From assembly GCF_001949145.1 (NCBI RefSeq), contig NW_019091490.1:833678-851941 (forward strand): 18,264 nt of DNA, given 5' to 3'. This document shows, in pieces, positions 1 through 8,124 of this stretch. A program made the translations under genes and the position numbers. A model generated the notes under the pieces. It worked only from the letters and a program-made list of their open reading frames with translations, ran no database searches and was not told the origin of the DNA. Origin of the DNA: Acanthaster planci. Taxonomy: Eukaryota; Echinodermata; Asteroidea; Valvatida; Acanthasteridae. Within the stretch, counting starts at the first letter, position 1. Every line of letters starts with the position of its first letter.

Positions 1-42
1 AAAGAATCGCACATGGTGTTCAAAGAATCGCACATGGTGTTC
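1..42. repeat. 21-bp tandem repeat, two perfect copies, cut by the left edge
   Basis: Bases 1-21 and 22-42 are identical, with unit aaagaatcgcacatggtgtt plus c. A third copy starts at 43 but decays after a few bases into an A-rich tract. The array begins at base 1, so it probably continues to the left. It lies in the intron upstream of the first visible receptor exon. Confidence 0.85.
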
Positions 43-343
43 AAAAAATTGCAAAAAAACTGTAAGCTGGGCAGTGTCAAAAGCCTTCTGAAAAACAGCA
101 AAGTGGCTGGTTCTGTACTTTACCAACAAACGTCTGCTTTGTAAGTTTGTATTTTCTGTAACCACTCGGCTAGCAAAACACAGCAGTGGTACATTAGTGT
201 CCACGGGAGTGCACCCTTGTGTTCTGCAAGGGGTTAATGTCGAGGATTGTTTGATGCACAAAATTACTCGGGGAGATGCATGGTTTAAATGGCGTAATGT
301 GTACCTTTTCTTTTCCTGTGGCTGTGCTTCTGTCTCATTTTAG

Positions 344-429
344 CGCCCTCGCCCAACGTTAGACTTCAGCTGTCTTGCAATTTCAGTTCCTCGGATGCCA
401 GCAAAAGAGACATCCAGCTCACCTGGAAG
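344..429 (+). CDS. receptor exon: FN3 strands A-B
   Basis: The acceptor is a pyrimidine-rich tract ending tctcattttag, and the donor is AAG|GTAGGC. The exon starts in phase 1 (two bases complete a codon begun upstream) and ends in phase 0. It encodes PSPNVRLQLSCNFSSSD followed by ASKRDIQLTWK, the typical start of an FN3 domain with a core Trp. NFS is an N-glycosylation sequon. The other two frames carry stops, so the frame is clear. Confidence 0.75.
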
Positions 430-3400
430 GTAGGCAAGATGGTGGGGGTTGTCTCCTGATAAAAACAACCTCTCTCTCAGACTGGCCTTGTCGGTCAGCT
501 GGCTAGGGTTGTCTGGTCAAGTCCTACCTTTCTCCAAACCCAGAAAATTTGTTGAAATACTCATGAAGCACATTCAGCTATGGGCATGGGCAACCTTTGG
601 TCATAGATTTACAATCTTAGGTAATCGAGGTGCCCGACAGACTGCAGAGGCTGTGCAAGAGTTTAAAGTTAGACAGTGGTTTCCTACTGTCTATAGCAGT
701 GAATGTCCATGTTGTCCATCCACATTTCTGGCCTTCTTTTTGCAGAACTAATTGACTTAACCATATGCTGCCGGGGAGCCCAGTTTCGGGTACACATGTT
801 CTTTATACGCACAGTGGGTGAGCCTGAAATCGGACAAAAGAGATAAAGCCTTGTAACAAAAGACCTTACTCTGAACAAATACCGAGCTGGTGGGAATTGC
901 CAATAGTTTTCAGTTGTCAATAGCAGAGCCAATCAGTCATTGTTTTGAAAGATTATGGCATTGTGGTATTCAGCACAAGTGGATTACCACCGGGGACAAA
1001 AGCACTGCAGCGCTCCAGTGATGAGCGATACAGTACCACTGCATACCAATCTGGCCCCTATTGAAAAGACGCCAGCAGTGCACTGTGCCAGTTCTGGGAA
1101 CAAAAGAACATTATATAACTTTGCACAATCTGGGCTCTTTTTACAAGGAGGCGGGCCTGGCTGAAATATTCAGGCACCAGTAGATGTTGTCTGTCAGATT
1201 AGAGTAGCCACCAGATAGTCATTCGTGTGAGTGTAAACGTCCAGTAAATGAGGCTATGATATTTGGAAGAATTTTGAAAATGAAAAATCTTAAAAATCAC
1301 CCGGTTTTATATCATGCAACTTCAAATTACACCCTGCAGTAAGTGGTTAAGCCCATTTGCGGCTATATGCAGTCATTTTTGTGAAGTGTAGAGTTCCGAA
1401 GTGTGACGTCATTTTGAACCAGGGAGTGTAACACAAACGATTGGAGCGCGCATTCGTGTTGGTTTACGTGCTCGTTCTTGCACTACGTATTCACTTCGGT
1501 ACGCTGTTGACATTCCTTTGCAGCATCAGCTAAAAGCCGCCATGCTTTTTGCGTTTGAATTGACTTGGCCTCAGGGCGAATTCATTTTTTTCACCATACT
1601 GTTGCTTGCAGCCCCCAACAGTGTATGAGATGAATGGACTAGTTCAGTTTTACACCATCAGCATCAACGCCACTGTGTTCAACACGTCAGACCTCCCCAC
1701 CAACCTGTCCAGTTATGTGGAAAGAGGTGGGTGGGCCAGGAACCATGGGATAGCACCCGGCCATCTCATTCACATGTTTAGTCCTCGTTGTTTTCAGTCT
1801 TTGGATCCATTGCCACCAAATTCTTTTTGTTCTCTTTATTGTGGTTGCTGGTAATGACACCAACTATGCCTCAAAAGCTTTTCTAGGCACCGTAGCTCAC
1901 AAGCCTGACGAAACCTGTAGAGAGGAGACAATGAGAGCTTTTACTGTTTTTAGAGGGGGGGGGAAATACCCAGGTACATGTAAATAATCTGGGTAAAACC
2001 CCACGGAATCAGGTAGGGACTGAAAAACCCAATCCACATGTGGACCAGGCCGGGAATCGAACCCGGGACAGCAGAGGTCGGTGAGGAGAGAACCCACTAC
2101 GCCAACTTGACCCCCCCCAACAACCTCTGTGACTATGACCTCTGTTGTAGTCGAGTCAGACAGAAGTCCCCAAAAGCTCATGAAGGTGCCGTCTAGTCCC
2201 GAGCGGAGGTCAGAGGCCGGTTAAATGAAATGTGACGAAACCATTCCTGTCACTCGTGACTGACCCTTGGGAAAGAAACTGTGACTGAACTTATGAATGC
2301 TGGCAAAAATGCCATAATGAAAAGACACATCATTTTTCCATTTTCCAAAGGGAAAGATTATCAAACAGCTGGCTCAGCCCTTTCAAGACAAATGCTGATC
2401 CAGAACAAAATTTTTTGGGGGGGAAGGAACCTTATTTTGGGGGGGATGGGCCCAAAAAATTAGCAGTTTTTCCGCACAACATTTTGTGGCTTCTCTGAGG
2501 TTTGAGGCTCCAATTGGGGGCTTTTACAAAATTGAGAAGGAAAGAAAGGGCAAGGAAATGAACAAATTTGCAAATAGTTCTGGGCGGAACTTGCTGTACT
2601 TGCCACGAACATATGCAAAGATGGAGGTGCCAGTTATGTGCACATTCAGTTAAAAACTGGGGGGCTTTCAGTGAGCACAGCAGGTTTAAACTCTGGTGGC
2701 AGGGAGTGCACACAGTCTCTTCACTGTGTGCCCTCTTGCGACAAGGCCACAAAGCTAGGCCCCCCTCTGGAAAATTTTCACACACACCTGCCAACAAACA
2801 GCAAAAACAAAAATCGTCTCTCTTTATTTCCTTGTACTAAAACTTCTCCCCCTGTTCACTGTGTTGTGCAGGCCTAGACCCATACGAAGCCTACCGCATT
2901 TCCATTATGGCACACAACTCAGTGGGGGCGACTCATGAAGAGAGTTGTGAAGTTCCAGCTAGTTCACCCGGTAAGCCAGTCTAAACCATCTTGAGCCCTG
3001 ACATTAAGGAACCCCCTCCAACCCTCAGTCCATTGTCCAAAAGTACCGTTTCGATTTTTGCAATCACAAGTCATCTCTGTCTAGGAAACTTGTCTTGTTG
3101 ACAGCCCCTCTCCTGCGCCAGATGTGGAAGTTAGCCTATTTAGCTGCCTGTGGCTTGATGAAAGACTAGTCAGTAGACTCTCGTGAGCGCAAGACAGATA
3201 TATTTCCTTCCTGGGCATGGCTTGATGCAGACTATTGAAGTAAGCATTATATGTGCCCTCTTGACAGGATGTATATATTTTTTTACCTGTATTTCCTACT
3301 TTAGTTGACGGTTCCACCCTGAAAGTTGTAGGCATCATTCTGGCAACGGGGATGATCTTTTTGTTTCTCATCATCAGTCTTGTCGCCTGGCAACGGTTCA

Positions 3401-5643
3401 AGAAATCAATGGTCAAAATCCCTGATATCAGACTGCCAAATAGCATCCAGGTAAATTTGGAGAGGACGCCTTTGAGGCATTGTGTGCGCCTGCAGTTCCA
3501 ATTTTTCTAGCAGGCGTTTCTGATTAGCCGCACTGAGCATGACCAAGAAACGGCATGATTTTTTTTTGACACAGCAATGGCATCCTTCTGGCAGGGTTAC
3601 ACCACCTGCACACACAGGCTCAGGCACCCTGTGGTGTGCACATACGTGCCATGTCATTTATCCTTCATTCTCTTCTCTAATTTGTGTCTTTGTATCAAGA
3701 GATTGATTTCCATGACCATAACTCCATTTTCTGTGTTCTTTTTTCCCTGACAGGCGGACAATCTGTACATGTTTGGAGGTCCCCGACGACCTCCTCCCCG
3801 CGAGAAAGAGAGCTACGACGATTTGAATAACTCCACCCTGATAGTGGACCTGACCCCGGACTCGGAGAACAGTGCCCCCTGCTGCAATGGCATAGAGGCC
3901 AAGGGCTTTGTCATTGACAAAGACCTAGCCAAGGAGCCCATCCCGGAGCCCCCGGAGAGCAGCGACAAGCACCCACTGCTGAGTGCCCGCCGGACGAACA
4001 GCCTTGTCAACGAGAACTACTCCCTGGCACCCACGGAGCAAGAGGCCCTCCTTGCCAGTGACCCCTTCCTGCCAGACCCTGTGGCAGACCCAGCAGGGGA
4101 CTACCCCCACCACTATGGTGGTTGGAAGGACAGCGCTTTGAGTATCCGCAGCGGTGGAAGCTACACGCACCTGCGGGAGGAAGACGGCTACATCATCATG
4201 GCTGATGGAGGGCTGACCCCCATCAGTGAGGATTGCCGGCGAGACTGGATGGACAAAGTAGGCGATGCTCCGGAGACCAGACCAAGTCCCGCACCACTGG
4301 AGGGTTGCGATGGTCAGGAACCAGGGATGCTACCTCAAGGAGACTTCAGCAGCCCCTACACCCTGATGGCGAGAGCAACTCCGAGCACAGCCCAGCAGGT
4401 GTCTCATCCAACTAGCACTGGGACTGGTTACAGCAGCAAAGGCAGGAATGACAGCCAGGAAGCCAGACTCCAACCTTGCCGCCAGAACGCGCCTGTTGGT
4501 GGGTGCAGTCCCTTGGATGGGGGTGAACCTGTTGTTGATTCCCTTCTGCGTTGTGCAGTTGATGAAGAGCCACCGGGAGCTGCTCAGGAGGATGCCGGCA
4601 GTAACCTCGGAAGTTATGTCAAGCAGGCGTCACTTCCCCCTCTGTCAACATCTCCCAAACCTCCGTCCTCGCTGCCTGGATCTTCAGGACCAAGCCCCTC
4701 CATTAGGGCAACTCCAAGCCTGTCGGAGATTTGTTCTGGTAGAAAAACAACGGACAGTGCAGACTGCTCCACCAATGCTGAGGACAGTGTGCCCGGCAGC
4801 CTGCTGATTCCGTCCCAACTGAACCAAAAAGCCGGGCCAGGCTCGTCAGCCTCCCCTCAGCAGCCGAACATCCCGAATGCCCACCTCTCATCTGGCAGCG
4901 TGGACGCCTCCCCGGGGAGTCCCTGCAGGGGTGTAGCCTCCCAATGGCCGGCTGTCGAGAGTAGTCCCAGCAGCGAAAGCGATGAGAGGTCACCTGTCTT
5001 GCTGAGTAACAGCGATTTGCCAGGCGAGCCAACTCCACTCTTGCCCAGTAACGGCGATTCACAAGGCGAGCTGACTCCACTGGTAATGAATGACAGTGAC
5101 ACGTCCGGACACTCCTCTCAGTCTGATGAGGAGGGTTGCCCAACATATGCCATCGCAGGCTTCAAACCCAGTGCAGGGTCCCTCCAGGCAAACAAGGAAG
5201 GGGGCTACGTCACCATGGACCAGCCCCTACTACCAATCGTAGGCCGTGCCGCAAATGGCGGCATTAGGGATGACGAAGACGGCGTGACTGACCCAACCAA
5301 GCACAGCCATGCCTACGTCACACCAGACCAGCTGGCTACCCTGACTGCACCCACCGACGCGGCCGCCCCTGTCGCACTGGGTTCCAGCAGCCACAATGGC
5401 AAAGATCTCTCCATTGGGAATAATGTCATCCCGGATGAGATGGCCGAGGCGGCTGTTGCCATAGCACAAAAGGCAATGTGCAATGGAGTGAATCACGATG
5501 TCGCAGACCCTAAGCCCAGTGATAATACGCCACAGCACGCTGTTGGGACTACAAGTGCACCCCCCGCGGATCAGAACGGTGGTTACTTAACAGAGGCTCA
5601 AATTCGGGGCATGATGAAAAACAGTAAAGACGATTCACCTTGA
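344..5643 (+). CDS. class I cytokine receptor-like (gp130/LIFR/Domeless type), 3' part of gene
   Basis: The gene model joins 344-429, 1612-1726, 2872-2970, 3305-3450 and 3754-5643. It is open throughout, about 777 residues with the N-terminus missing. In order it shows one FN3 domain (about 99 residues, split over three exons), a short stalk, a transmembrane helix (VVGIILATGMIFLFLIISLV), a basic stop-transfer WQRFKK, a box-1-like KIPDIRLPNSI, and a long disordered tail with 13 tyrosines after Met-3769. In the gp130 family, box 1 recruits JAK kinases and tail phosphotyrosines recruit STAT and other SH2 proteins; that role is inferred here. No WSXWS motif is visible, as expected if this is a membrane-proximal FN3 below the cytokine-binding module. 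No kinase, phosphatase or death domain is present. Another FN3 receptor class is possible. Confidence 0.7.
430..1611 (+). other. receptor intron between FN3 exons, with a CpG-richer patch
   Basis: This GT-AG intron is about 1.18 kb, between phase 0 codons. Apparent ORFs inside it show no domain or splice support. At 1404-1411 there is a perfect CRE palindrome TGACGTCA, followed to about 1550 by a local cluster of CpG dinucleotides unlike the flanks. I see no tRNA-like repeat here. Confidence 0.7.
1612..1726 (+). CDS. receptor exon: FN3 strands C-E
   Basis: The acceptor is ttgcttgcag and the donor is AAAGAG|GTGGGT. The exon is 115 bp, phase 0 to phase 1. It begins PPTVYEMNGLVQFYTIS, so spliced to the previous exon it gives the hallmark FN3 sequence W-K-P-P...N-G...Y-T-I. 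Three N-glycosylation sequons follow (NAT, NTS, NLS), fitting an extracellular position. Confidence 0.8.
1727..2871 (+). other. receptor intron containing a tRNA-derived repeat and G-run tract
   Basis: This GT-AG intron of about 1.14 kb separates the C-E and F-G strands of the FN3 domain (phase 1). It holds a minus-strand tRNA-derived element near 1950-2115. A T-run followed by G-run tract at about 2408-2460 resembles other G-run repeat fragments in the window. The ORFs in it overlap repeats and look spurious. Confidence 0.75.
1950..2115 (-). repeat. tRNA-derived SINE-like element
   Basis: On the minus strand, 2053-2063 is a perfect Pol III B box GGTTCGATTCC. About 30-50 bases upstream lies an A-box-like stretch, ggcgtagtgggttctctcc, and a tRNA-like body spans roughly 2047-2112. 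The sequence after the head (leftward) reads like a SINE body with gggtttttcag and acccagattatttacatg. No poly(A) tail or target-site duplication was recognised, so the left boundary is approximate. Confidence 0.6.
2872..2970 (+). CDS. receptor exon: FN3 strands F-G
   Basis: The acceptor is gtgttgtgcag and the donor is CCCG|GTAAGC. The exon is 99 bp, phase 1 to phase 1. It encodes LDPYEAYRISIMAHNSVGA, the classic FN3 signature L-x-P-Y-x-x-Y-x-I-x-V/M-x-A-x-N-x-x-G, then a short stalk ESCEVPASSP. A Cys here and one in the first FN3 exon could form an intradomain disulfide. That is inference. Confidence 0.8.
2971..3304 (+). other. short receptor intron
   Basis: This 334-bp GT-AG intron separates the FN3/stalk exon from the transmembrane exon in phase 1. 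The acceptor is a T-rich tract ending cctactttag. Nothing else is recognised in it. Confidence 0.75.
3305..3450 (+). CDS. receptor exon: transmembrane helix and box-1-like motif
   Basis: The exon is 146 bp, phase 1 to phase 0, with donor ATCCAG|GTAAAT. It encodes VDGSTLK, then about 21 hydrophobic residues (VVGIILATGMIFLFLIISLVA), then basic WQRFKKS and KIPDIRLPNSIQ. One helix with a basic cytoplasmic flank indicates a type I single-pass receptor. The PDI-x-LP-x-SI pattern about ten residues inside the membrane resembles the P-D-I/V-P-x-P box 1 of gp130-family receptors, where JAK binds. The resemblance was judged by eye. Confidence 0.8.
3451..3753 (+). other. short receptor intron before the cytoplasmic exon
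   Basis: This 303-bp GT-AG intron is in phase 0 and ends in a T-rich tract ttcttttttccctgacag. Minus-strand ORFs across it overlap the transmembrane exon and are shadows. Confidence 0.75.
3754..5643 (+). CDS. receptor last coding exon: 629-residue cytoplasmic tail
   Basis: The exon opens in phase 0 at ADNLYM right after the acceptor; Met-3769 is internal, not a start. Stop is TGA at 5641-5643. The tail is rich in Ser, Pro, Asp and Gly and appears disordered, with no catalytic domain. Counting from Met-3769, tyrosines are at 16, 84, 112, 116, 132, 141, 197, 221, 283, 460, 480, 516 and 606. Y141-IIM, Y197-TLM and Y480-VTM fit YxxM; Y283-VKQ fits YxxQ. Y480, Y516 and Y606 share Y-[VL]-T-x-[DA]-Q. 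Acidic dileucine motifs occur at DKHPLL (66-71), EQEALL (90-95) and EPTPLL (420-425). The third codon position is GC-rich compared with the flanks. Docking and sorting roles are inferred from family knowledge. Confidence 0.85.
   Translation, partial: ADNLYMFGGPRRPPPREKESYDDLNNSTLIVDLTPDSENSAPCCNGIEAKGFVIDKDLAKEPIPEPPESSDKHPLLSARRTNSLVNENYSLAPTEQEALLASDPFLPDPVADPAGDYPHHYGGWKDSALSIRSGGSYTHLREEDGYIIMADGGLTPISEDCRRDWMDKVGDAPETRPSPAPLEGCDGQEPGMLPQGDFSSPYTLMARATPSTAQQVSHPTSTGTGYSSKGRNDSQEARLQPCRQNAPVGGCSPLDGGEPVVDSLLRCAVDEEPPGAAQEDAGSNLGSYVKQASLPPLSTSPKPPSSLPGSSGPSPSIRATPSLSEICSGRKTTDSADCSTNAEDSVPGSLLIPSQLNQKAGPGSSASPQQPNIPNAHLSSGSVDASPGSPCRGVASQWPAVESSPSSESDERSPVLLSNSDLPGEPTPLLPSNGDSQGELTPLVMNDSDTSGHSSQSDEEGCPTYAIAGFKPSAGSLQANKEGGYVTMDQPLLPIVGRAANGGIRDDEDGVTDPTKHSHAYVTPDQLATLTAPTDAAAPVALGSSSHNGKDLSIGNNVIPDEMAEAAVAIAQKAMCNGVNHDVADPKPSDNTPQHAVGTTSAPPADQNGGYLTEAQIRGMMKNSKDDSP
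4987..5112 (+). repeat. 42-bp coding tandem repeat (3 units of 14 residues) in the receptor tail
   Basis: Three consecutive 14-codon units lie at 4987-5028, 5029-5070 and 5071-5112. They read RSPVLLSNSDLPGE, PTPLLPSNGDSQGE and LTPLVMNDSDTSGH. Units one and two share agtaac, gat and ggcgag at the same offsets. The period is a multiple of three, so the frame is kept. Unit three is the most diverged. Confidence 0.75.
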
Positions 5644-5742
5644 ACCATGTCAGAAAGCTGTCAGAATCTTCAAGGCCTATATGAACCTGTAGGCGCATAA
5701 AAAGAAATACAAAAAAAGCATACCATCACTCCATTATCTTGC

Positions 5743-5748
5743 ATTAAA
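5743..5748 (+). terminator. poly(A) signal candidate ATTAAA (proximal)
   Basis: ATTAAA lies 100 bp after the stop codon, followed by a moderately T/G-rich stretch (attttgaggttcttcattgt). It would give a very short 3' UTR. Confidence 0.35.
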
Positions 5749-6279
5749 ATCAGATTTTGAGGTTCTTCATTGTAAATATACATACTCATACATGTATTTT
5801 ACAACGTGCAGGCGCAGACATACGGCGTGTGTACATTTTAAACAAGATAGGAATTTCTATTTTTCTGTTTTCTTCCGCCAGGAAACAAGGGTTTAGGAAA
5901 CCACAGTAGAGGTGCAGGGTATTGTCTCCATCATTTGAATGTCGTGACTGTGGATGCGGTATTACACATGTACATAATGTTTGAAGATATTTGTCGCCAA
6001 AGTGTAATTGCACTACTGACAGGATTAATTTTCAAGAACAAGCTTTGGCCCTCAAGATTTGTGGGGCGGGGGAGTGTGCGGATCGGAGGTACAAATACAC
6101 ACATGGTGAGTGTAATGGTTGTCTGTGCGTTGAATTTTAAAAGTTTCTTGGAGGGAAAAAAAATTCTCAAAATAAGATGGCCTGTGTATATATTCTTATT
6201 TTGTGTCCATAATCTCGGCAGTAGTTTTTGAGTGTTGTACAGGTTGTGAACTTGTGACTTGAGGAAGTTTATGTGCACC

Positions 6280-6308
6280 GTTTTTTTGTTTTTGTTTTTG
6301 TTTATTTT
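6280..6308. repeat. low-complexity (GTTTTT)n tract
   Basis: This is a run of G-interrupted T blocks (gtttttttgtttttgttttt and on). It is a simple-sequence tract in the presumed 3' UTR. Confidence 0.7.
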
Positions 6309-6539
6309 GATAGCTTATCGCCAGGAGTGGCTTAGTGGAATTGGCTGGCACAAGCTTCCGTTGATCAGCCAATTGTGGCTTTTTCAAAGTGAATAATTGC
6401 TACTTGTTTGTTTGACAAAATTGTAAATAATATCTCGTGGAAATACCTTGTTTCAGAGGGGATACTCTTTCCATTTTTCTGGCACTTTTGATGTTCAGGC
6501 AACAAAGATGTTTTCTTTGTCGTAAATGGCTGTGAAATC

Positions 6540-6700
6540 TAGTGGCGTAGCTAGGATTTTACTGGTGGGGGGGGCACAAAAGGCAGTAGCATCTTATGGG
6601 GGGGTACCAGCTTTCAGTGGTGTGTTTTTTGGGGGCAAGGTTTTGTTAGCCTTGTTCCATAACCATTCCTCCATTTTTTTCAGTGGGGGGGGGTCACTGG
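6540..6700 (+). repeat. G-run-rich repeat fragment
   Basis: The segment starts with agtggcgtagctaggatttt (6541-6560), then runs of 7-9 G at about 6567-6574, 6598-6604 and 6683-6691. I recognise this AGGATTTT-then-poly-G layout as a common interspersed repeat end in marine invertebrate DNA, from general familiarity only. A related inverse copy may lie at 12430-12690. The family is unknown and the boundaries are approximate. Confidence 0.45.
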
Positions 6701-7219
6701 TGAAATCTCTTCGCAAATCTGGGCAGTGTTTCCAAATGGTCCTCAGCAAGGGGCAAACCTCCAAACAAAAGCCTTTGTAAATATGTACACACGATTTTTG
6801 AAAAATGAATAAGAAAATTAATTGACTATGTTGTGTTTGCAGCTCTTGCATCTTTTTCGTGCGCGAATTATGCGTCACATGAATCTGAAATTCAAATATG
6901 AATATTTGGACATAAAATATGAAAAGCCTTGGAGGCAAAGCTTTATCAAAGACGAGCAGACATAAACATCAGTGTATCCTAGTAACGACAAGCTTTAATT
7001 AAATATAACTAGACCTAGATATGAGTAAAGCGGTTTGTAAAGAAATTGTAAAATGGAATACCATCTTAAAATATTGTAAATGTGTTATGGCGTATTTCTC
7101 TATGGTGTATATGATTGTCAGGAGTCGATAGCACAAGCGCTTTTCAAAAAGCTTGTTTCATCCGTGGTCCCAGAATCATTTGTATGCCTCCAGTTTGAGC
7201 TTGAATACGTTCCCACCTG

Positions 7220-7225
7220 AATAAA
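7220..7225 (+). terminator. poly(A) signal candidate AATAAA with GU-rich downstream element
   Basis: AATAAA is followed 15-45 bases later by a G/T-rich stretch (ttggtaggctgtgggt ... gtgtcgtgg), the expected arrangement for cleavage near 7240. By layout this is one of the best candidates for the receptor 3' end. Confidence 0.45.
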
Positions 7226-7236
7226 ATTCCAGCCAT

Positions 7237-7383
7237 CTGATTGGTAGGCTGTGGGTCACGTGTCGTGGAATTTTTTCATCCCAATTCCTAGCACAGCTGC
7301 ACCACACCGACAGAAGTTGTGTTCAAGGCTATAAAATGGAATGTTCTACTAAACGGTCACGAGATCTGTCTGAACTCGTAAGT
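7237..7383 (+). promoter_or_regulatory. possible RNA Pol II promoter (ATTGG, E-box, TATA) with donor-like site
   Basis: The order is an inverted CCAAT (attgg, about 7239), a CACGTG E-box at 7257-7262 and TATAAAA at 7330-7336. A transcript starting near 7360 would meet a donor-like CTC|GTAAGT at 7378-7383. It could drive the exon-like segments at 11-14 kb. Each element is common by chance, so this is weak. Confidence 0.2.
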
Positions 7384-7393
7384 GATGGAGCGA

Positions 7394-7402
7394 TTATTTA
7401 TT
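7394..7402 (+). promoter_or_regulatory. AU-rich element nonamer TTATTTATT
   Basis: TTATTTATT matches the core AU-rich mRNA-instability nonamer. It would act only if the 3' UTR extends past the 7220 poly(A) signal. It is a single copy and may be chance. Confidence 0.25.
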
Positions 7403-7456
7403 CAGGTGGGGATTTTTTGTCAGGATTTCAGTCAGGCGATGTGTGAAACAAACTTA

Positions 7457-7546
7457 ATGTTTCACATGCGTACAGTGAAAGGACTGATTGCATTCAGTGA
7501 GAGATGGCATCGACGTCTGCCATCACTAGGGCATTAATGTGAAACA
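7457..7546. repeat. nested inverted repeat
   Basis: The outer arms are tgtttcacat (7458-7467) and atgtgaaaca (7537-7546), perfect over 10 bp. Inside, gatggca (7503-7509) pairs with tgccatc (7518-7524) around the loop tcgacgtc. This could be an RNA hairpin or the remnant of a small inverted-repeat element. Confidence 0.5.
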
Positions 7547-8124
7547 CTCAGTGTTTGTGTACTGGCTTGTGTTCCTGTAGCTGAACAGAAGCTCATGTTG
7601 AGTGGGACTCTTGCGGATCGGGCACCTCAAACAGAGCTACAGGGGACTAAGTAACGAAAATCGGAGGTTTGAAAAATGAATCACCCCGTGTATTATTCAT
7701 CTATCTTTCTTTGTACATAGACATACATACTTCTGAGAAATTTGTTCTAGTTTTGTAATTGAGGTGATTGAAGCAGTTGTTTAAAGCATCCGGAATGATG
7801 AAGAGGCGGATGACGGTTGGTTGCTATGGCATCCACATGCGAGGAGTAGTCTTACAAAAATCCTAAAGCCTGATTTAAAAACCTGATCGCAAAATTCGAG
7901 ATCGGTGGTGGTTGCAACCCCCTTGCACCCATTTTGCCACTGATGCACATATTTAGTTCTGCTTCACTCAGCGGCCCGTACGTTGTTTGTAGACAGGGCA
8001 TTTTATCGCTGACATCAACAACTGGCCTTAATCTTAGTTTTCACAAACTGTGACCGAGCACTGCACACGCACATTAAGTGTGTTTCTGTTCCACAAAGTG
8101 AAACTTGTATGATTTTCCTAAGTT

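Noticed and set aside
3769-3771. ATG as the start of an intronless 624-residue protein
   Set aside because: The frame is open upstream to the acceptor at 3753 and joins in phase with the transmembrane exon, so this Met is internal.
4233-4807. Alternative plus-strand frames overlapping the receptor tail
   Set aside because: They are out of frame with the spliced receptor and rich in Arg/Ser/Cys, as expected for frame-shifted GC-rich coding sequence.
5092-5130. TrCP-type phosphodegron in the Ser/Asp-rich segment (DTSGHSSQSDEE)
   Set aside because: It has S-G-x-x-S spacing but Thr instead of Asp before the first Ser. Similar matches are common in acidic Ser-rich tails, so it was not scored.
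3813-5538. Minus-strand ORFs of 65-147 codons across the receptor tail exon
   Set aside because: They are shadows of the long plus-strand coding frame, which has domain context, splice sites and motifs. The minus frames have none.
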